Shown: positions 26,842-35,468, numbered from the stretch's first letter. The stretch: 64,000 nucleotides of DNA from Mycobacterium yunnanensis (GCF_025823185.1 NZ_JACKVK010000008.1:1290312-1354311), one strand, 5' to 3'. Numbers and translations are program-made. Notes: generated from the sequence alone by a model not told the origin.

Positions 26842-26888
26842 CTAGGCAGAACGGCCCCCGGAGATCTCTCCGGGGGCCGTTTTCATGC
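26798..26888 (+). repeat. attL-like direct repeat (tRNA 3' part plus terminator)
   Basis: Bases 26798-26845 and 26850-26888 are identical to 31451-31498 and 31503-31541; only four bases between the blocks differ (GCAG against TTGA). The repeat starts inside the tRNA anticodon stem and runs past the terminator. A 91-base near-identical repeat of a tRNA 3' end is the signature of tyrosine-integrase insertion. Confidence 0.88.
26850..26883 (+). terminator. Intrinsic terminator of the initiator tRNA
   Basis: AACGGCCCCCGGAGA pairs with TCTCCGGGGGCCGTT around a very short loop and ends in TTTT. The same sequence recurs at 31503-31536 as part of the direct repeat bounding the island. Confidence 0.9.
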
Positions 26889-27066
26889 AAATGGGAACCT
26901 TTTTGGGAACATTAGCTTCGCTATCGTTTTACGGGAAGTGGAGCCGGGGCTTGGATGCATGGCGTCGCTAGGACCCAGCGACGTCTCGATGGTCACCGGG
27001 CAACACGGACGCTCGGGTCTGCGTGCGCGGCCAGGTAATCCATCGCCTCGGCCAGCGCGGTGGTAA
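26889..27066. other. Left end of island with paired arm-type repeats
   Basis: Two TGGGAAC copies lie at 26892-26898 and 26904-26910 (12-base period), matching the pair at the right end of the island. No gene is supported in the rest of the segment. A short reverse-strand frame ending near 26998 (ALAEAMDYLAAHADPSVRVAR) could be the tail of a lost gene, but it is too short to name. Confidence 0.6.
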
Positions 27067-27465
27067 GCAGCGCGCGCCCGGGACGCCAACATTGCCTACC
27101 TATACGAACGCAGCACCGAACAGGAGTACGGCCCGGCCGGCACCGAAGGCCCGCACGTCCTGCAGCGTGGCACCAGTCAGCAGGCCGGCCGCCTCGCGCG
27201 CGCCATCATCACGACCCACGACGACGTCCCCGTCACCGCCCACCACATCGCCGCCCACACACCCAACCCCCTGCTTCCAGAGCGGGTGTCAGATCTTCTC
27301 GACCGACGGCGCTCCGCAGTCCAGGACCGGCAGACCGCCTACGACGAGTGGCAGCGGGCCGTCGGCAGATGGCGTGCGTCGATGGCGCAGGCTTACGGGC
27401 GGGAGCAGTCCCGCACCGCCAGTCGGAGTCGAGACCTTGGCCGCGACAGCGGAATCGAGTTCTGA
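27067..27465 (+). pseudogene. C-terminal fragment of a MobF/TrwC-like relaxase
   Basis: An open frame of about 132 codons with no start codon, bounded upstream by TAA at 27064. Its sequence (ANIAYLYERSTEQEYGPAG, then GPHVLQRGTSQQAGRLARAI, then TTHDDVPVTAHHIAAHTP) resembles the C-terminal part of actinobacterial TrwC/TraI-type conjugative relaxases, and the ending SRDLGRDSGIEF is also typical. The catalytic N-terminal half and the helicase domain are absent, so it is a remnant. Its presence supports a conjugative or mobilisable origin for the island. The identification is from pattern memory, not alignment. Confidence 0.5.
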
Positions 27466-27506
27466 CGGTGGCTGGAACCGGGTTGCGTTGACGCGCCCGA
27501 GCGCCC

Positions 27507-27686
27507 TCAGAGGACGACGGGCTGGGCCGTGGCGACCCAATCTCCTTCGTGCAGCAGCTTGACGCAGTCGTCACCATCGAGGATGGCCAGCACCATATCG
27601 AATCCATGATTGCGGGCGTACTCCACCGCAGTGCCGGTTTCGAGCACGATGTCCCCGGAGGACCTGTGCAGCAACAAGATTGCCAT
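27507..27686 (-). CDS. Small hypothetical protein in the island
   Basis: A 59-residue protein beginning MAILLLHRSSGDIVLETGTA and ending HEGDWVATAQPVVL, acidic and apparently a compact alpha/beta domain. The ATG at 27686 is preceded by an in-frame GTG at 27689. No family is recognised. It may be an accessory gene of the mobile element. Confidence 0.5.
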   Translation of the reverse strand: MAILLLHRSSGDIVLETGTAVEYARNHGFDMVLAILDGDDCVKLLHEGDWVATAQPVVL

Positions 27687-27915
27687 CACCTGACACTAGC
27701 GCCGACCGTCCGGTGCCACTGCACCTCTTCTGGGAGGTTCGTCGGGTATCTCTAAGTCTGCTGATGACGGATGGCAGCGCGTCGCGTAAATCTCAGAACT
27801 AAAGCTTTGCGACGGTCTCACCGAGACAGGTCGCGTTTCGCAACGGTCTACTGGGTTTGGCTGATGGCGACTATGGGTGATGCATGGTGGCGTTCGTCGC
27901 GGATGTCTGTCCTGA

Positions 27916-28806
27916 TCAGGAGATTTGGGCGGCCACGTTGCCGACGAGCTCACGGCGTGCGGCGCGGCCTTCTGGGGTCGGGAGTAACGGGTAGACGTGA
28001 ATGGCAGCGGGTTCCTCGTGGTAGGTGAGAGTGCCGGAAGGTAGGGCGTCGCGGAGTTTTCGGCAGTCCGGCATGAGGATGTCGTCGGTGCCGATGTACA
28101 GATCGACGGGCGGTAGGCCGTGAAGGTCTCCGAAGATCGGGCTGACTCGGGGGTCGTCGAGGGACAGGTCGGCTGCCCAGCGACGTCCGCATAGGCGGGC
28201 ACCGTCGCGGGCTAGCCAGGGGTCGCGAGGTGCGACGGTGTCGATGTCGGGGTTGCGTAGCGCGATGTCGAGCCATGGTGAGATGAGCGTCAGGCCACTG
28301 AGCGGTGGGCCACCGTTGACCAGCCAGGTGATGGCTGAGGCCAATGCCAGACCCCCGCCGGAGGAGTCGCCGATGAGGTAGGCCGGGCCGTCGGCGCTGA
28401 CGTCGCCGAGAACGGACTGCATCAGTGCGCTTGCTTCGGCTGCGTGGTGGTCGGGGGCTAGGCCGTAGATCGGCACAGTCACGGTAGTTTCGGCGGCGTC
28501 GGCGAGGTCGGCGATCAGCCTCCAATGTTCGTGTTGCAGTTCACTGACGTATGCGCCGCCATGTACGTAGATGATCCCGCCGGTGGACGAGGATGACCGG
28601 GACACAGTACGTTTCGGTCGTACGGTGTAGACGTCGAAGCCGTCGACGACTCGTCGGGCCACGTCATGGTGGCGTGGCAGCCACTTCGGTGGGTTCGACG
28701 TCTCCTTGGGCCGCGCCAGGAAGGCCTCGGCTGCCTTCTCGCTCGTGAGGCGGGGGCGGCGAGTGGCGCGGGCATAGATTCTGACCAGATCCATCTGCCA
28801 GGACAT
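27916..28806 (-). CDS. HSL-family alpha/beta hydrolase (esterase)
   Basis: A 296-residue cytoplasmic esterase of the hormone-sensitive-lipase group. The oxyanion motif is HGGAY at residues 82-86, the nucleophile elbow GDSSGG gives Ser148, the acid is in YIGTDDIL near 243, and the histidine is in the PAAIHVYPLLP segment. Such enzymes hydrolyse short acyl esters; several actinobacterial members act on steroid or lipid esters. It lies 36 bases downstream of the FAD-dehydrogenase gene on the same strand, so the two probably form one transcript within the tRNA-linked island. Confidence 0.87.
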   Translation of the reverse strand: MSWQMDLVRIYARATRRPRLTSEKAAEAFLARPKETSNPPKWLPRHHDVARRVVDGFDVYTVRPKRTVSRSSSSTGGIIYVHGGAYVSELQHEHWRLIADLADAAETTVTVPIYGLAPDHHAAEASALMQSVLGDVSADGPAYLIGDSSGGGLALASAITWLVNGGPPLSGLTLISPWLDIALRNPDIDTVAPRDPWLARDGARLCGRRWAADLSLDDPRVSPIFGDLHGLPPVDLYIGTDDILMPDCRKLRDALPSGTLTYHEEPAAIHVYPLLPTPEGRAARRELVGNVAAQIS

Positions 28807-28842
28807 GTCTGGGTCTCCTCGACTGAATCGGTGGAAGGCGGG

Positions 28843-30513
28843 TTAGAGCGTGGCTGCGACGGCGCGGCCCGCGGTGCGGCCGGAGAAGATGCAGCCGCCC
28901 AGGAAGGTGCCTTCCAGCGCGTTGTAGCCGTGCACTCCGCCGCCGCCGAACCCGGCGACCTCACCGGCGGCGTAGAGGCCGTCGATGGGCTGCCCACCGG
29001 CATCGAGCGCGCGTGATGACAGGTCGGTTTGGATGCCGCCCAATGTCTTTCGTGTCAGGATGTGCATCTTAACTCCGATCAGTGGCCCGGCATCGGGGTC
29101 AAGAATGCGGTGCGGAGCTGCGCACCGTGCGATCCGATCGCCGAGGAAGCGTCGTGAGTTGCGGATGCCTTGCACCTGGGCGTCCTTTGAGAAGGGGTTC
29201 GCCATCTGGAGGTCGCGGGATTCGATCTGGCCGCGGATGGCGGCGGGGTTCAGTAGTGGCTCATCGGTGAGCATGTTCATCCGGGCGACGAGGTCTTCGA
29301 GGTTGGTCGATACCACGAAGTCGGCGCCGTGCTCCTTGAATGCCTCCACCGGCCCGGGTGCCCCCTTGCCTATGACGCGCTCCTTGAGGAGGGCTTTCTT
29401 GTCGTTGTTGGTTATGTCGGGATTCTGTTCGGAGCCCGACAGGGCGAACTCCTTGCCGATCATCTTCTGGGTGAGGATGAACCAGGAGTGGTCGTATTGC
29501 TCGATGTCGGGGGTGGTGCGCAGGTACTTGAGGGTGCCGCGGGTGTCGTAGCCGGGCAGGAACGGGGCCGGTAGCCGCCGTCCGAGCGCGTCGAACCACA
29601 TCGACGACGGGCCGGGCAGGACGCGGATGGCGTGCTTGGGCCAGATCGGATTCCAGTTCTGGATGCCCTCGGTGTAGTGCCACATGCGGTCACTGTTGAC
29701 CAGTCGCACCCCGGCGGCCTCGGCGATGCCCAGCATGCGACCGTCGACGTGGGCGGGCACCCCGGTGATCATCGACCTGGGTGCGGTTCCCATGGCCTTG
29801 GGCCAGTTCCGTCGCACGATGTCGTGGTTGCTGCCGATGCCGCCAGTGGTGATGATGACCGCCTGTGCAGTGAGTTCGAACTCGCCGACCGCGTCTCGGT
29901 TGGACGGCGCACCACGGACGGCGTCGTCGGGTGCCAGCACGGTGCCGCGCACCCCGGTGGCGGTGCCGTCGGTGATGACCAACTCGTCGACCTGATGGCG
30001 GTGATGGAACTGCACCAGTCCGCGCTTTTCGGCGGCCAGGGCCGAATCGACGAAGGGTCCGACCACGCCGGTGCCGGTGCCCCAGGCGACGTGGAAGCGG
30101 GGCACGGAGTTGCCGTGGCCGTTGGAACGCAGGTCCCCGCGCTCAGCCCATCCGACCGTCGGCAGGAACGAGATGCCATGGCTGGTCAGGTAGTCGCGCT
30201 TGTCCCCGGCGGCGAACTCCACGTAGGCCCGCGCCCACTTGGCGGCCCAGTAGTCCTGGTCGTCGAGGCGGTCGAAGTTGGCGCTGCCCTGCCAATCGTT
30301 CCACGCAAGCTCGAAGGAGTCCTTCACCCCGGAGTGGCGTTGCTCGGGGCTATCGATCAGGAACATGCCACCAAAGGACCAGAACGCCTGACCGCCGAGG
30401 TTGGCCCGGTTCTCCTGGTCGACGATCATCACCTTCTTTCCCCGACTGGTCAGCTCGTGGGTGGCGACCAGTCCGGCTAAGCCTGCGCCAACGACGATGA
30501 CGTCTACGTCCAT
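28843..30513 (-). CDS. FAD-binding dehydrogenase (fumarate reductase/KstD-like)
   Basis: A 556-residue flavoprotein. The dinucleotide-binding motif VVGAGLAGLVATHEL is at residues 6-20, followed by the acidic VDQENRANLGGQAFWSFGG. The C-terminus has DGLYAAGEVAGFGGGGVHG and the second FAD motif GTFLGGCIFSGRTAGR. It belongs to the group often labelled FAD-binding dehydrogenase, related to succinate dehydrogenase flavoproteins and 3-ketosteroid dehydrogenases; I recall Rv0785 as similar. The ATG at 30513 has AAGGAG eight bases upstream and gives the natural N-terminus. It is divergent from a TetR gene, with a palindromic operator between them, so TetR probably represses it together with the esterase downstream. 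Confidence 0.85.
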   Translation of the reverse strand: MDVDVIVVGAGLAGLVATHELTSRGKKVMIVDQENRANLGGQAFWSFGGMFLIDSPEQRHSGVKDSFELAWNDWQGSANFDRLDDQDYWAAKWARAYVEFAAGDKRDYLTSHGISFLPTVGWAERGDLRSNGHGNSVPRFHVAWGTGTGVVGPFVDSALAAEKRGLVQFHHRHQVDELVITDGTATGVRGTVLAPDDAVRGAPSNRDAVGEFELTAQAVIITTGGIGSNHDIVRRNWPKAMGTAPRSMITGVPAHVDGRMLGIAEAAGVRLVNSDRMWHYTEGIQNWNPIWPKHAIRVLPGPSSMWFDALGRRLPAPFLPGYDTRGTLKYLRTTPDIEQYDHSWFILTQKMIGKEFALSGSEQNPDITNNDKKALLKERVIGKGAPGPVEAFKEHGADFVVSTNLEDLVARMNMLTDEPLLNPAAIRGQIESRDLQMANPFSKDAQVQGIRNSRRFLGDRIARCAAPHRILDPDAGPLIGVKMHILTRKTLGGIQTDLSSRALDAGGQPIDGLYAAGEVAGFGGGGVHGYNALEGTFLGGCIFSGRTAGRAVAATL

Positions 30514-30545
30514 CGGTGATACTCCTTGAAGAGTTGAATAAGTGT

Positions 30546-30573
30546 GTATCCGATACGTTAATGCATCGGATGC
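30546..30573. promoter_or_regulatory. Palindromic operator between FAD-dehydrogenase and TetR
   Basis: A 28-bp imperfect palindrome: GTATCCGATACGTT (30546-30559) and AATGCATCGGATGC (30560-30573), with 11 of 14 arm positions paired. It lies between the divergent starts at 30513 and 30599, the classic place for a TetR operator. Confidence 0.65.
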
Positions 30574-30598
30574 GTTAGCGTATTGATATGTGGTGGAG

Positions 30599-31246
30599 AT
30601 GACAGAATCAGCACGGGCGAGGGAACCGCTGGGACGGGCCGGAGCGCAGCGAATGCAGCCTCGGGTGACGAAGCGTCGTGCGGAGACCCGCGCCAAGTTG
30701 CTGGAGTCGGCGTTTCGAGTGTTCGCCGATAAGGGCTTCGGCATGGTCCGCATCGACGACGTCTGTTCGGCCGCCGGCTACACCCGGGGAGCGTTCTACT
30801 CGCAATTCGAGAGCCTCGACGAGTTGTTTTTCACGCTCTACGACGAACGCGCTCAAGTGATCGCCGCACAAATCGCGGACGCACTGCTCTTGGAGGCCGA
30901 CGCCACTGATGTGGACATGGCGATTGAAAAGGTTTCTGCGACACTGCTACTCGACCGCGACTGGCTACTCATCAAGACCGACTTTCTTCTGCATGCCGCC
31001 CGCCACCCGGATATTGCCGAACGATTGGCCGCGCACCGTGCGCAACTCCGGGAAGTGGTCGAGCAGCGGCTCCGGGCCGTCGGCGACCAACTGAGCCTTC
31101 CCAAGTCCATTGGCTCGATACCCGATGCTGCCCGTGCCGTCGTCGCCGCGTACGACGGAGTGACCGTGCAACTGCTCGTCGATCGTGACCTCGCTGCGGC
31201 GAGGAGGTGGTTGACGCAACTGTTGACGACGCTGCTCAACCGTTAG
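30599..31246 (+). CDS. TetR family regulator
   Basis: A 215-residue TetR protein. The N-terminal helix-turn-helix spans about residues 30-70 (AKLLESAFRVFADKGFG, then TRGAFYSQFESLDELFF). The C-terminal ligand domain is unremarkable. The ATG at 30599 was chosen; GTG codons at 30590 and 30593 and an ATG at 30653 (GGAG seven bases upstream) are alternatives. It is divergent from the FAD-dehydrogenase/esterase pair and very probably represses it and itself through the palindrome at 30546-30573. Confidence 0.87.
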   Translation: MTESARAREPLGRAGAQRMQPRVTKRRAETRAKLLESAFRVFADKGFGMVRIDDVCSAAGYTRGAFYSQFESLDELFFTLYDERAQVIAAQIADALLLEADATDVDMAIEKVSATLLLDRDWLLIKTDFLLHAARHPDIAERLAAHRAQLREVVEQRLRAVGDQLSLPKSIGSIPDAARAVVAAYDGVTVQLLVDRDLAAARRWLTQLLTTLLNR

Positions 31247-31450
31247 GGACTCGTGCGGACGACGAGCTGGGGAGTGACCCCCGGTGCCGCGAATCATTCC
31301 TCGCAGGGGGCAAGTTTGGGAACAGATTTGGGAACCAAACTTTGCGAAACTAGCTAAGGGCAGCGCGACGTCAGTACACAAGACGGACACCCCAAGGGCT
31401 CTGAGCAGCACGTATGCGATTGAGCGGTCGTCTTAAACGAGCCCGTACCC
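31247..31450. other. Right end of island with paired arm-type repeats
   Basis: TTTGGGAAC occurs at 31315-31323 and 31327-31335, the same motif and the same 12-base period as at the left end. No coding region is supported here. The sequence from about 31400 leads into the partial tRNA copy. Confidence 0.65.
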
Positions 31451-31541
31451 GGCTCATAACCCAGAGGTCGCAGGTTCGAATCCTGTCCCCGCTACTAGTT
31501 GAAACGGCCCCCGGAGATCTCTCCGGGGGCCGTTTTCATGC
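31451..31541 (+). repeat. attR-like direct repeat (partial tRNA plus terminator)
   Basis: This is the second copy of the tRNA 3' part and terminator, offset by 4653 bases from 26798-26888. Upstream of 31451 the sequence does not match the tRNA 5' half, so no functional tRNA is encoded here. Confidence 0.88.
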
Positions 31542-31566
31542 CGTTAGTGAACTGGCGCTCTGACCG

Positions 31567-31992
31567 TCAGAACGAATCGACGTTCTGGATGCTCACGAAC
31601 ATCCCGCGACCGCTTCTGTCGTTGGTGAAGCTGGTGCCATCGGAGCTGGGTTCGATGGTCCAGCCCTTGATGTGGTACTCGGTGCCGTAGGTGAGGACCG
31701 TCGGACCACCGCCGCAGTCGGGCTCACAGGTCCCGATGTCACCGTCGATCCACTGGAAGGTGCCGTCCTGGCCGACCACTGCCATGCCGTAGCGGCCGGC
31801 CGTCTGCCAAAAGCCGCTGGCATGTTCACAAGCCACCTGGTTGCTGAGCAGGTTGCAGGTCGTGGCGCCCGACTGGGTTGTGACGAACACGCCCGTTTCG
31901 GCGTTGGCCGGAGCCATGCCGATGACTGCTCCCGCGAGAGCGATCGTCAGCGCGCCAACAGCGAGGGGGATGGAAGGGAAGTTGATCTTCAT
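31567..31992 (-). CDS. Small secreted protein, unknown function
   Basis: A 141-residue protein with a signal peptide: positive start MKINF, a hydrophobic stretch to about residue 25 and a likely cleavage after APANA. The mature part has four or more cysteines (TTCNLL, VACEHA, GTCEPDCGGG), suggesting disulfides, and many glycine, tryptophan and tyrosine residues. It resembles the small secreted proteins of unknown function that are common in mycobacteria. It is separated by about 80 bases from another secreted-protein gene on the same strand. No function is proposed. Confidence 0.75.
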   Translation of the reverse strand: MKINFPSIPLAVGALTIALAGAVIGMAPANAETGVFVTTQSGATTCNLLSNQVACEHASGFWQTAGRYGMAVVGQDGTFQWIDGDIGTCEPDCGGGPTVLTYGTEYHIKGWTIEPSSDGTSFTNDRSGRGMFVSIQNVDSF

Positions 31993-32072
31993 GGTTCTGC
32001 TCCTACGTGGATTGGTGGGGTCGTGCCTGAGTGACGCCGAAGGCGGATCGAGCGGGCGAGGTGCCCTCGCCG

Positions 32073-32492
32073 TTAGAGGATGTTGTCGGTGAAGGGAGGC
32101 AGCCAGCCGGGTTCGTCGGGCAGCACGGTGTCGGGTGCCACCGGGTAGGTGTCCTGGGCCTGGGTGACCTGGGGGAGCGGGGATCCACCGCGGCAGGTGG
32201 TGGTGCTACTGCCCCACGAGTAGGTGTAGGTGGAGCAGGTCAGTGGCGGGTTGGATGCCGGGGTGTACACCGTGCGGGTGCGCTGCCAGGTGCCGTCGGA
32301 CTGCTTGGGGCCGTCGCAGATCTGACGGCGGTCGTTTCCGAGGAAGCCCCAGTGGATGGTTTCGCATCCCATGCCGGGGCCGGGGGTGGCGTCGGCGTGG
32401 CTGATGGCGGGGGCGCCCAGCGCGATCAGAGCGGACGCGGCGGCCAGGACGGCTCCGCCGGCGACGCGGCGCATCCGGGTGGTGGTGGTCAT
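32073..32492 (-). CDS. Secreted CDGP-type mycobacterial protein
   Basis: A 139-residue secreted protein. A signal peptide runs to about residue 33 (MRRVAGGAVLAAASALIALG, then AISHADA). The mature part begins GMGCETIHWGFLGNDRRQICDGP, the pattern of mycobacterial proteins named for a Cys-Asp-Gly-Pro motif, followed by DGTWQRTRTVYTP, a TCSTYTY/TTCRGG cysteine pair and a proline-rich tail. The ATG at 32492 was chosen because it gives a normal signal peptide; the frame is open further upstream. Function unknown. Confidence 0.78.
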   Translation of the reverse strand: MTTTTRMRRVAGGAVLAAASALIALGAPAISHADATPGPGMGCETIHWGFLGNDRRQICDGPKQSDGTWQRTRTVYTPASNPPLTCSTYTYSWGSSTTTCRGGSPLPQVTQAQDTYPVAPDTVLPDEPGWLPPFTDNIL

Positions 32493-32814
32493 GGCAGATC
32501 CCCTGTCTAGATTGGTCTTTCGTGGTGTCCGCGGCTGGTGCCGGGTGATGTCATTACTGTGCCCCGGCGAGGCGGCGACGTATGTCCGGTGATCGGTCGC
32601 GGAACCGGACGAAACCCATGTCCCCCGATCGGGGGAGACAGCTTTAGACGACGTGGGGTCAGACGTCGACGAGCCGCCCGGAGGAATGTCTTCCTTCTCT
32701 ACACGCGAGACAGGCTCGCCCTGTGCTAGCAGGGGTTGAAGAGCGATAATCGATTCAGCGGCGTGCCCTGCGCGGGCCCCGTCACCGTGCGTCGAGCTGG
32801 GGAGGTGTCGACAC
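32493..32814. other. Intergenic region with a perfect palindrome
   Basis: No gene is supported here. It must hold promoters for the secreted-protein gene (reverse) and the AraC gene (forward). A perfect 16-bp palindrome, TCCCCCGATCGGGGGA, lies at 32621-32636, about 180 bases before the AraC start. Confidence 0.55.
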
Positions 32815-33750
32815 ATGCGCACCGTCCTGCTCGACACCACCGACCTTGCCGAGGCCGAGGCCGCGATCAGCGAGACTTTCGCCAGCGTGCGCCTCAGCGT
32901 GGCTCGCGGCCTGCCGACCAGAACCCGTGTGGTGCGGTCGATGATTGGTTCATTGCCCGTCGACTCCATCGAATCCGGATACACGATGCGTTATGAAATG
33001 GCGCCTCCTGAACACCTCACGCTGTTTCGGATGCGGGCCGGGGTGGTGGAGATCGACGGCGAACACGTAGATCGTTACGGGCCGGGGGACGTCGGAGTTG
33101 GCGGGGCCGTAGAGGGCCGCCGGGTAACCGGTCGGGTGGGCCGCGTTGGCTACGACGTTCTCACTCTCGATCGTTCGCTGTTCGACCGGGTCGCGACCAA
33201 CGCCGCCGGGCACGTCGCGCTGACCTGCGTGGTGCCGATCTCCGAGACTGCGAACCGGCGCGTCGCCGCCGTCGTCGATCACGTGGTCGCGATGGCGGCG
33301 CTCGCCGACATCGCGACGCACCCGTTGATCGTCAGTGCGACGCAAAACCACGTTGCGGCAACGATGTTGACGGCCTTTCCCAACGATGCCGAACGTGAGA
33401 CCACGATCGAGGACCGTCACGACAGCACACCCGTGCTGCTGCGTCGCGCCATCGCGTTCCTCGAAGACAACGCCTATCGCGACATAGCGCTGACCGACGT
33501 CGCGGAGTCGGTGTTCGTGACACCAAGAGCGTTGCAGTACATGTTCCGCAAGCACCGCGACCAGACCCCAATGGAGTACCTGCGCCGGGTGCGGCTACAC
33601 CACGTGCACCTCGAACTGATTGCCGCCGACCGCGCGCACACCACCGTCGCCGCGATCGCACGTGCCTGGGGTTTTGCTCACATGGGCCGGTTCGCCGTCT
33701 ACTACCGCACCGAATACGGCGAGAGCCCGCACCAGACGCTGCGCGGGTGA
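32815..33750 (+). CDS. AraC-family transcriptional regulator
   Basis: A 311-residue regulator. An N-terminal AraC-binding/cupin-like domain covers about 20-190 (for example [12 protein letters not shown]). The C-terminal pair of helix-turn-helix motifs runs from [20 protein letters not shown] to [20 protein letters not shown], ending in [11 protein letters not shown]. The ATG at 32815 is preceded by GGGGAGG within 15 bases. No neighbour suggests a clear target; the adjacent SnoaL-like gene begins 61 bases downstream on the same strand. Confidence 0.85.
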   Translation: MRTVLLDTTDLAEAEAAISETFASVRLSVARGLPTRTRVVRSMIGSLPVDSIESGYTMRYEMAPPEHLTLFRMRAGVVEIDGEHVDRYGPGDVGVGGAVEGRRVTGRVGRVGYDVLTLDRSLFDRVATNAAGHVALTCVVPISETANRRVAAVVDHVVAMAALADIATHPLIVSATQNHVAATMLTAFPNDAERETTIEDRHDSTPVLLRRAIAFLEDNAYRDIALTDVAESVFVTPRALQYMFRKHRDQTPMEYLRRVRLHHVHLELIAADRAHTTVAAIARAWGFAHMGRFAVYYRTEYGESPHQTLRG

Positions 33751-33811
33751 GTCGTGGCCTTTGCGGGTCACGGCATTGACGCCCTTGGACACCCCGAGCA
33801 GACTGCACGCC

Positions 33812-34189
33812 ATGAGCGTTGCACTGTTGCGAGAGATGTTCGACCACATGGTGGTGCGCAAGGATGCCACTGCGATCGAACGGTTCTACGATCCGACGTT
33901 CGTGATGTTCTCCAACGGGCTCACTCAGGATTACGAGGCCTTCGCAGAGAGCCACCGAGGCTTGTACACCACCGATATCTCCTACTCGATCGAATACGAC
34001 GAGCAGGCCTGGGTGGAATCGGCGGACAAGGTCGCAGGTCGGGTGTGGATCACCACGAGCAGGCCGGGGGAGGAGCCGACCCGCATCGAAGTCGTGCTGA
34101 TTGCCGCGTTCGTCGACGGTCGCATCTCGCGAGTGTGGGAGACGACATGGCCGAGCTGGAACGAGCTGCCGGCATTCGCAGACTATTGA
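33812..34189 (+). CDS. SnoaL-like (NTF2-fold) protein
   Basis: A 125-residue single-domain protein of the NTF2/SnoaL fold: an N-terminal helix ([15 protein letters not shown]) followed by [12 protein letters not shown] and beta strands such as [13 protein letters not shown] and [18 protein letters not shown]. The terminal [13 protein letters not shown] segment is typical of the family. Members include small cyclases, isomerases and binding proteins; the reaction here is unknown. The ATG at 33812 was chosen because it removes a non-conserved extension. Confidence 0.72.
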   Translation: MSVALLREMFDHMVVRKDATAIERFYDPTFVMFSNGLTQDYEAFAESHRGLYTTDISYSIEYDEQAWVESADKVAGRVWITTSRPGEEPTRIEVVLIAAFVDGRISRVWETTWPSWNELPAFADY

Positions 34190-34226
34190 CGACTGCTCGA
34201 CCCCTCGTGTCCTTGGTTGCCGCCGA

Positions 34227-35468
34227 TCACGTAAGCGCGGCCAGAAGTTCGTGGAGTGCCTGCGCTTCGGTGTTGGGGTCCGGGGTGCGATCCCGGACGG
34301 CGGTCAGCACGGCGTCGATGCGTCCGTCGACGGCGGTCCAGGTAGTTCCGTCGATGGCTTGGAGCCTGGATTGTCCGTCGTCCCATGCCGTTTCGAGGTC
34401 CTTGGCGCCCGCGGTGGCTCCCGACTGGTCACCCGCCTTGACCTTTGCCAGGATGCCTCCGGTGATCGTGCGGAAGTTCGCGACGTCCTGGGCCGGGAAC
34501 CGTGCGGATGCCTGCCCCGGTGCGATGGGAGCGTCGACGACTGGGCCGGATTCGGACTCGGCCGAGGCCGTGGCGTGGGGCTGCGCGTTGGCCCAGGTGA
34601 GCAGCGCGCCGGCGGCGACGGCCACGGCGGCGAAGTACGCCAGCATCACCTTTTCCCGTGCCGGGCTCGCCTCGCGTGATGCCGACGTCTTCTCGATGAC
34701 GTCGGCGCGGGTGACGGTGAGGTACACGACCGTGGCCAGGATGGCGGCCAGGAAGATGACGCTCGTGATCGCGACGCCAAGACCGAGGCCCTGCTGATCC
34801 TTCGGAAAGCCAAGCCAGTCACCGAGGTTCGCGCCCAACGGGCGGGTGAGAATGTAGGCGAGCCAGAACGAGAGTACGGCGTTGGCGCCGAGCTTCCAGC
34901 CGATGAAGATCGCGACGATCAACCCGGCGGGCAGGAGCACCGAGACGCCCGGTCCCCAGCCCGTGATCTCCAAGGTCCAGTCGCCGACGGCGGTCCCGAG
35001 AGCGAAGGTGACCAAGATGGCCAGCCAGTAGAACGCCTCCCGCGGGAGGGTCGTGATGCTGTGGATGGACAACGTGCGCTCGCGTGCGAACCAGGCTGCG
35101 AAGACCACCGCCAGGGCCGCGGCGAACACCGCGCTGCTGACGGCCAGGGGGACGCCCAGGTCGTCGGTCAGGATGTCGGTGTAGAGCGTGCCGGTTACGC
35201 TGATCACCACGACGGTGAGCCAGTACACGAAGGGCCGATAGCGGTCGAGGCTGAGCTGCCAACCGAGAACCGCGACGAGCACGACGGTGAAGATCACCGC
35301 AGTCCACGACAGACCGACACCCAACGTCATGTTGATCCAGTCGGCAAAGCTCTCCCCGACGGTGGTGCACAGGATCTTGATGATCCAGAACCACACCGTG
35401 ATCTCGGGGACCTTGCTCAGTGTCGTGCGTCGGGCGGTGGTGGCCTCGGATCTCGTCGACTCGGTCAT
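34227..35468 (-). CDS. COG4705-type integral membrane protein
   Basis: A 413-residue protein. Residues about 20-290 hold seven or eight transmembrane helices with repeated polar motifs, for example PEITVWFWIIKILCTTVGES, GTLYTDILTDDLGVPL and PREAFYWLAILVTFALGT, the pattern of COG4705 proteins, which often respond to metal or acid stress. The C-terminal 100 residues are extracytoplasmic and alanine-rich. The ATG at 35468 was chosen because the frame upstream of it lacks membrane character. It is divergent from the PAP2 gene and adjacent to a two-component system, a common setting for such membrane proteins. Confidence 0.75.
   Translation of the reverse strand: MTESTRSEATTARRTTLSKVPEITVWFWIIKILCTTVGESFADWINMTLGVGLSWTAVIFTVVLVAVLGWQLSLDRYRPFVYWLTVVVISVTGTLYTDILTDDLGVPLAVSSAVFAAALAVVFAAWFARERTLSIHSITTLPREAFYWLAILVTFALGTAVGDWTLEITGWGPGVSVLLPAGLIVAIFIGWKLGANAVLSFWLAYILTRPLGANLGDWLGFPKDQQGLGLGVAITSVIFLAAILATVVYLTVTRADVIEKTSASREASPAREKVMLAYFAAVAVAAGALLTWANAQPHATASAESESGPVVDAPIAPGQASARFPAQDVANFRTITGGILAKVKAGDQSGATAGAKDLETAWDDGQSRLQAIDGTTWTAVDGRIDAVLTAVRDRTPDPNTEAQALHELLAALT

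Noticed and set aside
31441..31498. A second tRNA-like sequence
   Set aside because: Only the 3' half from the anticodon stem onward matches; the acceptor 5' strand and the D arm are missing, so it is an att repeat and not a tRNA gene.
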